Origin: CAZQKE01 sp964593865
GTDB lineage: Bacteria > Chloroflexota > Anaerolineae > JAAYZQ01
Reading direction: 5' to 3'
NCBI GenBank assembly: GCA_964593865.1
Contig: CAZQKE010000017.1
Coordinates: 1 to 35,097 of the forward strand
Length of the DNA stretch: 35,097 nt
In this document: positions 29,561 through 35,097 of the stretch, piece by piece
Layout of the letters: each line of letters begins with the position of its first letter
How positions within the stretch are numbered: the first letter of the stretch is position 1
Translations under genes and position numbers: made by a program
The notes under the pieces: model-generated
Database searches by the model: none
Told to the model about the DNA's origin: nothing
Seen by the model: the letters and a program-made list of their open reading frames with translations, nothing else

Positions 29561-29747
29561 GCGCTCTGTTCCTCTGCCCGGTGCACAGGCGGCGTCGGCG
29601 GTCGGGCCGGGACGGCGGAAGTATTATAAGATCGCGGGCGGCGCAAATTGTTGAGGGGACGTGGCTACATGCGCGATTCTACCGAGATCGGGCATTCTGT
29701 CGCATATGCGCTCGGCAGTATTTATGTGGTCCAAACATGCGCCTGCG

Positions 29748-30107
29748 TTACCGCCTCCGCATGTTCTGGCGTTCCAATTTGCGCTGGCAATCAAGGCAAT
29801 AGGTTGTCTCAGGCAGGATTTCCAATCGGGCCGGGGCAATGCGCCGGCCGCAACTTTCGCAGATACCGTATTTGCCTTTTTCGGCCAGCTTGATGGCCCG
29901 TTCCAGGGACTCTAGTTTGGTTTGCAGCCGTTGGACCAAAGCCCAGGTCTTTTCCCGTTCGTAGGCATCAATATCGGTCTCATCGGCGGAAGGCTCGGCC
30001 ATGTTGCGCAGATCGGCTTGCAGATGCTCTAGGTCCTCCAACACCTCTTTGCGTGCCTGTTCCAAACGGGCGATCTCTTCTATCTGTGGACGGGTTGTCG
30101 TTCCCAT
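29748..30107 (-). CDS. DksA/TraR-family zinc-finger protein
   Basis: A 119-residue protein from ATG 30107 (GGGGGAG 5 bases upstream). Residues 8-75 form a long charged helical hairpin with an acidic tip region (SADETDIDAYEREK). The C-terminal zinc finger is Cys83-x2-Cys86 ... Cys104-x2-Cys107 in YGICESCGRRI and TTYCLDCQRK. This is the layout of DksA/TraR proteins, which bind RNA polymerase through the secondary channel and adjust stringent-response and stress transcription. The helical tip lacks the exact DksA DxxDxA spacing I expect, so a general-stress or YteA-like paralogue is possible. It is monocistronic, with a consensus promoter. Confidence 0.9.
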   Translation of the reverse strand: MGTTTRPQIEEIARLEQARKEVLEDLEHLQADLRNMAEPSADETDIDAYEREKTWALVQRLQTKLESLERAIKLAEKGKYGICESCGRRIAPARLEILPETTYCLDCQRKLERQNMRRR

Positions 30108-30148
30108 GAAGGCTCCCCCTGTGCATGTGTGGTTTTTGGCGGAGCAGG

Positions 30149-30177
30149 ACTATACCACACTTTCGGCGGGTAGTCAA
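30149..30177 (-). promoter_or_regulatory. Promoter of the DksA/TraR-like gene
   Basis: On the minus strand TTGACT (30177-30172), 17 bases, then TATAGT (30154-30149), with start near 30142 and a 35-base leader. Confidence 0.82.
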
Positions 30178-30263
30178 ACGACTCTGCACACCTGGCGAGG
30201 CACGCGAGGCAACCGCGGATGAATCGCTTTGCGTCTCCTAGACCTGCGGCCGGGCATCCGCCT

Positions 30264-30309
30264 ATTCGTGCATTCGCGCATTCGTGTATTCGCGTCCCAT
30301 TCGTGGACG
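30264..30309. repeat. Short 8-bp tandem repeat (ATTCGTGC-like)
   Basis: Four consecutive 8-base units ATTCGTGC, ATTCGCGC, ATTCGTGT and ATTCGCGT fill 30264-30295, and a fifth partial copy (ATTCGTGG) follows at 30299. It lies in the intergenic space between two leftward genes. Confidence 0.8.
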
Positions 30310-30318
30310 GCCCACGAG

Positions 30319-30369
30319 AACCTCCCGCAGGTCCAACCGGACCGGAGGCCCGGCAACCTGCGGGAGGTT
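30319..30369. repeat. Perfect 14-bp inverted repeat downstream of the SHMT-GcvT gene
   Basis: AACCTCCCGCAGGT (30319-30332) and ACCTGCGGGAGGTT (30356-30369) are exact reverse complements with a 23-base GC-rich spacer. It follows the leftward stop at 30380 by 10 bases, so it may terminate or stabilise that mRNA, although no T tract follows. Its GGGAGGT edge resembles the terminator at 9493-9519. Confidence 0.75.
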
Positions 30370-30379
30370 GAGTCGGGGG

Positions 30380-33300
30380 TTAATCCCCGCTTTCCATGAA
30401 CATCCGCTTTTCTTTTTCCGGGAAGCGGGGCAGCACGGTGGCCCACACCGGCAGCACCGTCGTATCGCCTTCGCTCAGGTCGGCGGGGGCTTTGAGGGTC
30501 GGTCCTTTGCCGCTCGCCGCCGGGTAGATGGCCAAGGGCGTGCCCGGTTCGGCGTAGCGGCGGTCCACCAGGGCCAGCCCGATCTGGCGACCGCCTACCA
30601 GCGTGCAGCTGGTCACGCGGCCCACATATTTGCCCCGCTTGTTGACCACCGTCTCCCCATGCTCTCCACCGCGCAGGGCGCGCACGCCCGTCTCATCCAC
30701 CTGGAAGCGGACCAGGGTCCGCTTGCTGCGGGCGGCCCGCTCCATCACCGCCCGCCGACCGATAAAGAAGGGTTTGTGGAACTTGACATATCCGGGGAAC
30801 CCGGCTTCGTGGGGGATGATGTCCAGGGGGCCGGCCAGCTCATGGCCGTAGAGGGGCAACCCGGCTTCGATGCGGGTGCTATCGCGGGCGGCCAGACCGC
30901 AAGGCCGGACGCCAAAGGCGGCGCCCTTTTCCAACACCAGGTTCCAAAATTCGGCGGCCCGGTCGGGGTGGACGAAAATCTCGTATCCCCATTCCTCGCC
31001 GGTGTAGCCGGTGCGGGCGATGATCAGGTCCAGGCCGGAGAGCGTGACCTGGATGAGGTCGGTGCGGCGCACACGGGCCAGGGCATCCTGCACCCGCCGG
31101 TCGTCGGTCAGGCTTTGCAGTACCCGCAGGGAGGCGGGGCCTTGCAGGGCCAGATCCACCCGCCGGTCGGGGCCGCTGGCCGGGTCCTTCAGGTTGCGCA
31201 GGATGGCCTTGCCTGCGACGGTCATGGCCGGATTGTCCCGGTCAATGAGAACTTGTCCCTCGTTGACGGCGTTGAGCCAGGCCCAGTCCTTTTCGGCGTT
31301 GGCGGCATTGACCACCACCAGGTAGCGGTCCCGCGCCAGGCAGTAGACCATAATATCGTCAATGACATGCCCATCGGGGTCCAGCAGGTAGGAGTATTGC
31401 GACTGGCCGGGATCCAGCCAGTGGACATAATTGCTCGTCACCGTATCCAAAAAGGCGGTGGCGTGGGGGCCGGAGACCTCCAGGACGCCCATGTGGGCCA
31501 CGTCAAAGAGGCCGGCGGCCCGGCGCACCGCTTCGTGCTCCACGCTGACGCCCTCGTACCAGACCGGCATTTCCCATCCGGCGAAGGGGATGATTTTGCG
31601 GGTCAGCTGCTTGTGCGTTTCGTAGAGGGGCGTGCGGCGCAGGGGGGCGTCCGTCGGCTCCTCCCAGACAAAGGCGGGGAGGTCCGCCGGGGGGCGCAGC
31701 TCGGCCAACGCCGCCTGGCCGACAAAGTAGGGCTTGGTCAGGTCAAAGAGCCGGGGCAGCCGCCCGTAGAGGGCCGGAGCCTCGCTGCCGGGGGTTAGGC
31801 CCTCGTCGGGCCGTTCGGCCACTTGCTGCCGGAAGGCGCGGGCCGTCTCCATCAGGTCCGCATCGGCGACGGGGGCCATATCCAGGTCCTCCACCACGAC
31901 GGGGCCTTGCACCTTGCGCTCCACATCCTCGTCGTCAAAGAGGATGTAGCCATCGGATAGCCCTCGGAACCAGGCTTTGACCCGCTCGTGGGCCGGGCCG
32001 TGGGTGACGACGATATAGCGATCCCGTCCCCGCCCGTCGGGTTCCAGGCGCAGCAGGTGGATGTCGTCCAGGAGCTGCCCTCGGCGGTCCAGGAGCAGGG
32101 TGCGGGCCTGCCGTCCCGGTTCCAGGTCGGCCAGGTTGGCCGTGCCCACTTCCTGGAAAAAGGCTCTGGCCCGCCAGCCGCTCACCAGCAGCAGGCCCCG
32201 TTCCGGCGGCTCGGCTTCGTTGAGGAAAAAGTAATGGGGGTAGCCGCTGCCCAGGGAGTGGGTTTCGGCGGCGGTGCGGGCGGCCAACTCCGCCACATCC
32301 TTTTTGACCTCTTCCAGCAGGTCCAGGTCCAGCTTGCCGCGCGGCAACTCGCCGATGAGGCCGTCGTAGTGGAAGGGGTGGATGCCGCGCAGCAGGCGGT
32401 TGATGGCGTCGGCGATGGCGTCCATCTCTGCCGGCCCCATGCCCCGCTGGGTGACCCAGGGTGTGCCCAGGCGCACGCCGCTGGCCAGGGCGGTCAGCTC
32501 ATCGCCGGGGATGGTGTTCTTGTTGGCGACCAGCCCGGCCAACTCCATGATGCGCACCGCCATTTCGCCGCGCAGCGGCTCGCCGGTGGGCGTTTCGATG
32601 GAGCGCAGGTCAATGAGCAGCAGGTGGGTATCGGTCCCGCCGTAGGCCAGGGCCAGCCCCCGCTTTTCCAGGGCGGCGGCCAGGGCCTGGGCGTTCTGGA
32701 CGATGCGCTGCATCATCCGGCGGAAGGCGTCGCTGCGGGCGATCTGAAAGGCGACGGCCATGGCCGCGAATTTGTTGGTGTGGGGGCCGCCCTGGGCGCC
32801 GGGGAACACGGCCATGTCAATCTTGTTGGCGATCTCTTCATCGGTGGTCAGGATGACGGCGCCGCGCGGGCCGCACATGGTCTTGTGGGTGGTAAAGGTC
32901 ACCACGTCGGCGATGCCCACCGGGTTGGGGTACACCCCGGCGGCGGCCATGCCCGCCGGGTGGGCGATGTCGGCCATGAGGTAGGCCCCGCAGGCGTCGG
33001 CGATCTGGCGGAACTTTTCCCAATCGGGTGCCCAGGGGTAGGAGGTGTACCCGGCGACGATGATGCGGGGCCGCTCGGCCATTGCCTGGTCCATGATGCG
33101 GTCGTAATCGAGACGCCCCCGGCGGTCTACGCCGTAGGAGACCACCCGGTAGCGGCGGCCCGAAATGTTGAATTCGCTGCCGTGGGTCAGGTGGCCGCCC
33201 TGAAAGAGGTCCATACCCATCAGGGTATCGCCCGCTTCCAGCAGGGCGTCATAGACGGACAGGTTGGCCGCCGCGCCGGAGAGGGGTTGTACGTTGACGT

Positions 33301-33682
33301 AAATATCCCCGGCGGCGGCCCGTTCGTTGGCAAAGAGGGCGGCGCAGCGGCGTTGGGCCAGGGTTTCCACAAAGTGGACGTAATCCGCGCCTTTGTAAAA
33401 GCGGCGGTCGGCGTAGCGGCGGTAGTAGGCCAGTTGGTGGCTCAGGTCCAGGATCAGGTCTTCGTCGTCGCGGGTCATGCGCAGGGGGGGGTAGCCTTCG
33501 GCATAGACGTTGTTGAACACGCTGCCCAGGGCCTGGCGCACGGGGGCCGGGGCGATGCTTTCCGAGGGGATGAGGATGATGCGCCGTGCCTGGCGCTCTT
33601 CTTCCAGGGCGATGATGCGGTGCAGGTCGGCGTCGGTTTGGGCCAGGTCCGCGCCGAAATACAGTTCATGGTAGTCTCTCAT
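30380..33682 (-). CDS. Fused serine hydroxymethyltransferase - degenerate GcvT-like - aminomethyltransferase (GcvT)
   Basis: About 1100 residues from ATG 33682 (AAGGAG at 6 bases; ATG 33688 is embedded in that spacing). Residues 1-435 are a full SHMT: IPSESIAPAPVRQALGS, the PLP lysine Lys267 in FTTHKTMCGPRGAVI, GAQGGPHTNKFAA, and KNTIPGDE. Residues about 480-665 look like a degraded GcvT/YgfZ folate-binding domain (SGWRARAFFQEVGTANLADL, LLLDRRGQLLDD, LTKPYFVGQAAL). From about 681 a complete GcvT follows (FAGWEMPVWYEG, FDVAHMGVLEVSG, VVNAANAEKDW, ARTGYTGEEWGYEI, FHKPFFIGRRAV). It would couple glycine cleavage (methylene-THF) to serine formation in one chain. No gcvH or gcvP is seen in the window. 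Confidence 0.93.
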   Translation of the reverse strand: MRDYHELYFGADLAQTDADLHRIIALEEERQARRIILIPSESIAPAPVRQALGSVFNNVYAEGYPPLRMTRDDEDLILDLSHQLAYYRRYADRRFYKGADYVHFVETLAQRRCAALFANERAAAGDIYVNVQPLSGAAANLSVYDALLEAGDTLMGMDLFQGGHLTHGSEFNISGRRYRVVSYGVDRRGRLDYDRIMDQAMAERPRIIVAGYTSYPWAPDWEKFRQIADACGAYLMADIAHPAGMAAAGVYPNPVGIADVVTFTTHKTMCGPRGAVILTTDEEIANKIDMAVFPGAQGGPHTNKFAAMAVAFQIARSDAFRRMMQRIVQNAQALAAALEKRGLALAYGGTDTHLLLIDLRSIETPTGEPLRGEMAVRIMELAGLVANKNTIPGDELTALASGVRLGTPWVTQRGMGPAEMDAIADAINRLLRGIHPFHYDGLIGELPRGKLDLDLLEEVKKDVAELAARTAAETHSLGSGYPHYFFLNEAEPPERGLLLVSGWRARAFFQEVGTANLADLEPGRQARTLLLDRRGQLLDDIHLLRLEPDGRGRDRYIVVTHGPAHERVKAWFRGLSDGYILFDDEDVERKVQGPVVVEDLDMAPVADADLMETARAFRQQVAERPDEGLTPGSEAPALYGRLPRLFDLTKPYFVGQAALAELRPPADLPAFVWEEPTDAPLRRTPLYETHKQLTRKIIPFAGWEMPVWYEGVSVEHEAVRRAAGLFDVAHMGVLEVSGPHATAFLDTVTSNYVHWLDPGQSQYSYLLDPDGHVIDDIMVYCLARDRYLVVVNAANAEKDWAWLNAVNEGQVLIDRDNPAMTVAGKAILRNLKDPASGPDRRVDLALQGPASLRVLQSLTDDRRVQDALARVRRTDLIQVTLSGLDLIIARTGYTGEEWGYEIFVHPDRAAEFWNLVLEKGAAFGVRPCGLAARDSTRIEAGLPLYGHELAGPLDIIPHEAGFPGYVKFHKPFFIGRRAVMERAARSKRTLVRFQVDETGVRALRGGEHGETVVNKRGKYVGRVTSCTLVGGRQIGLALVDRRYAEPGTPLAIYPAASGKGPTLKAPADLSEGDTTVLPVWATVLPRFPEKEKRMFMESGD

Positions 33683-33741
33683 TGTCATCTCCTTTGAATC
33701 TTCCTGCAGGTTGGTTGATCGGATACTTGCTCTGTGGTCCT

Positions 33742-34191
33742 TCAAGCAAATTCATCCAACATCAAGACGGCCAGCAGAGGGGACAGTCGGGCCAAACCGC
33801 GGTCATTAGTCACCAAGAGCGTAGCGCCGCTTACCAACGCCGTGGCTGCCTGGATGGCGTCGGCGGGGCGCAGGCGGAAGCGGGCGCGCAGTTGCGCCGC
33901 CTGCCGGGCCACTTTGCGATTCACATCCACCAGGCGCAGGTTGGGAAAGTGAGCCAGGGCCGCCTCATACTGCTCCGCCGTTTCGGGCCGGTTCAGCTGC
34001 CAGGGGCGCACGGTCAGTTCCATCAGCGTCACGACCGACGTGCAGGCCGTCCAGCGCCCGGTTTCGACGCCTGCCAATAGCGTGCGGGTCAGGGGGAAAT
34101 AGCGGGGGTGCTGTTCCAGGTGGTAGATGAACACGGCAGTATCCAGCCCCAGGTGGGTGTGATCGCTCAAGGCGGCGGTCAAGTCGGCCAT
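33742..34191 (-). CDS. PIN-domain toxin, VapC-like
   Basis: A 149-residue PIN-domain ribonuclease. The acidic cluster is present: Asp17 in LGLDTAVFIYHLE, Glu58 in TLMELTV, Asp111 in LRPADAIQAATA and Asp130 in VTNDRGLAR. It probably cleaves RNA when freed from its antitoxin. Its ATG at 34191 lies inside the end of the antitoxin gene (13-base overlap), the usual coupled layout. It ends 59 bases before the SHMT-GcvT start, with no terminator seen between, so some read-through into that gene is possible. Confidence 0.9.
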   Translation of the reverse strand: MADLTAALSDHTHLGLDTAVFIYHLEQHPRYFPLTRTLLAGVETGRWTACTSVVTLMELTVRPWQLNRPETAEQYEAALAHFPNLRLVDVNRKVARQAAQLRARFRLRPADAIQAATALVSGATLLVTNDRGLARLSPLLAVLMLDEFA

Positions 34192-34469
34192 GCGTCTCGC
34201 TCCTGTTGCAGGTAGGCATCGGTGTTTACGTCTTTCCAGATCTCCCGATGCAGTCCGGCCAAATAGTCAGTGTAACTGCCGGGCGGTTCGGGTGCAGCGG
34301 TCGCCTGCAACCGCCGTAGCATCTGTTCGTAGCGTTTATAATCCACCAGCACCACGATCGGCCGTCCGTGCTGGGTGATATAGACGGCGTCGCTTTCCTT
34401 GCGTGCTGCCTGGATCACGTCGCTGGTCTTGCGCCGCAGGTCGCTGACGGGTACGATTCTGACCGTCAT
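34179..34469 (-). CDS. Phd/YefM-family antitoxin
   Basis: A 96-residue protein from ATG 34469 (GGAGG 6 bases upstream). The N-terminal half is the Phd/YefM fold: RIVPVSDLRRKTSDVIQAAR, then DAVYITQHGRPIVVLVDYKRYEQML. The C-terminal half (GSYTDYLAGLHREIWKDVNTD) is the likely toxin-binding tail. It pairs with the overlapping VapC-like toxin and probably represses the shared promoter. Confidence 0.92.
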   Translation of the reverse strand: MTVRIVPVSDLRRKTSDVIQAARKESDAVYITQHGRPIVVLVDYKRYEQMLRRLQATAAPEPPGSYTDYLAGLHREIWKDVNTDAYLQQERDAWPT

Positions 34470-34525
34470 GCTCGCCCTCCTTTTCATTGTCTGCAGTTAC
34501 GCTTTTGGCATCATTTACGGTGTCA

Positions 34526-34554
34526 TTGTAGCCGCAAAGGGGATTTTTGTCAAC
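34526..34554 (-). promoter_or_regulatory. Promoter of the toxin-antitoxin pair
   Basis: On the minus strand TTGACA (34554-34549), 17 bases, then TACAAT (34531-34526). Start near 34519 leaves a 50-base leader. Confidence 0.85.
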
Positions 34555-34671
34555 GGATCCACCGCCGGAACGCAGGGTAAGCACATCGGCGAAGAAAGGG
34601 TGCGGCATACCTTGCTTCTTGTTGTGATGGCCTGCGATGGGACGGCGGCTTTCCCCCGCGCAACGGCAAAA

Positions 34672-35097
34672 TCAGGATGTCAGGTCGTTCACCTGGGCGT
34701 TCAGGGCGCGGAGCAGGTCCTGGGGGTCCAGTTCCAGGCCCATGTCGGGCCGCCCGGCGCTGATGATGGCCCGTTCCAGGTCCAACACGCCCCGGTCCAG
34801 GTAGGCGGGGATGTCGCTGCGGCGGTAGCCCAAGACCGAGACCGCACCCACCTGGTAGCCGGTCACGCGCTGCACGTCGCGGCGGTCGGCCATCTGCACG
34901 TTTTTGTCTCCCAACACTTTGCCTACCTTTTTCAGGCTGAGTTGCTTATCGCCGGGGATGACGACCAGGGCGAAGCTGCGGTCCGACTTTTGGACGATCA
35001 TGGCCTTGACCACCCAGGCGACCGGCACGCCCAGGTCGCGGGCCACGCCTTCGGCGGTGAACTGTTTGGTCGCCTGGGGGCGGGGTTCGTAGGCGAT
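34672..35097 (-). CDS. YbaK/EbsC-type aminoacyl-tRNA deacylase (5' end outside window)
   Basis: The frame is open to the window edge, so the start is missing and about 141 residues are visible. The N-terminal visible part YEPRPQATKQFTAEGVARDL, then VPVAWVVKAMIVQ and FALVVIPGDKQLSLKKVGKVLG match the YbaK/ProX editing-domain fold, which hydrolyses mischarged tRNA (for example Cys-tRNAPro). The GYQVGAVSVLGYR loop is also typical: the G.vsP.g block of the active-site region, with Pro replaced. The substrate is not certain. The end of a ProRS could have a similar domain, but the stop directly after the fold favours a free-standing deacylase or its fusion to something upstream. Confidence 0.85.
   Translation of the reverse strand: MAYEPRPQATKQFTAEGVARDLGVPVAWVVKAMIVQKSDRSFALVVIPGDKQLSLKKVGKVLGDKNVQMADRRDVQRVTGYQVGAVSVLGYRRSDIPAYLDRGVLDLERAIISAGRPDMGLELDPQDLLRALNAQVNDLTS

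Noticed and set aside
30264..30309. A CRISPR fragment
   Set aside because: The units are directly adjacent octamers with no spacers.
31988..33697. A 569-residue plus-strand open frame inside the SHMT-GcvT gene
   Set aside because: Composition (Gly/Val/Gln/His-rich, no secondary-structure pattern) and the certain SHMT motifs on the other strand mark it as a shadow.
1..35097. tRNA, rRNA, integrase, transposase or attachment sites
   Set aside because: I scanned for them on both strands and saw none. A short or divergent tRNA could still be missed by eye.

Overview
The window is about 35 kb of high-GC bacterial DNA with dense coding on both strands. It looks like a Chloroflexota chromosome of the Anaerolineae/Caldilineae kind. 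That is an inference from gene content: large BTAD-AAA-TPR regulators, a fused serine hydroxymethyltransferase/aminomethyltransferase, a secreted subtilase ending in a 'FLPLI' tail, and G-rich degenerate repeats. Many genes have textbook sigma-70 promoters with 16-17 bp spacers. No rRNA, tRNA, IS element or CRISPR array was seen.

Layout. 1-5542 (+): the end of a secreted protein, a lipoprotein and a 1447-residue subtilase with surface-type domains. 5711-9252: a hypothetical gene converging on a very large glycosidase-like/O-antigen-ligase fusion, which carries two repeat-like in-frame insertions. 9484-12142: a compact redox/sulfur-type module (see below). 12203-17158 (+): threonine dehydratase, a short orphan transcription unit, a PLP aminotransferase with a thioesterase, and an acyl-CoA ligase. 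17269-22999 (-): a probable five-gene operon of sensor kinase, MeaB GTPase, beta-carbonic anhydrase, aminotransferase and an uncharacterised protein. 23407-27027 (+): a divergent 1206-residue transcriptional regulator. 27224-30107: a small hypothetical gene, an ABC-2 permease, a HAD hydrolase, a decayed HTH fragment and a DksA/TraR zinc-finger protein. 30380-35097 (-): the SHMT-GcvT fusion, a VapBC-like toxin-antitoxin pair and the end of a YbaK-type deacylase.

The most interesting part is 9484-12142. A leftward operon encodes thioredoxin, a membrane-anchored thioredoxin-like protein whose first active-site Cys codon is TGA (a probable selenocysteine, with a SECIS-like hairpin just downstream), an FmdB-type zinc ribbon, a CsoR/CstR-family repressor and a 35-residue membrane protein. 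It ends at a strong terminator. A rightward pair encodes a 54-residue coiled-coil protein and a small SAM methyltransferase. The two units are driven by near-consensus promoters that face each other, and the single CsoR-type palindrome ATACCCTATAGGGGTAT lies between their -10 boxes. The repressor keeps the two Cys of the family but has Tyr where copper sensors have His, so persulfide or another thiol-reactive signal is a better guess than copper. Taken together this looks like a self-regulated thiol/persulfide response module with a selenoprotein reductase. That function is inference. The TGA, the hairpin, the promoters and the palindrome are read directly from the sequence.
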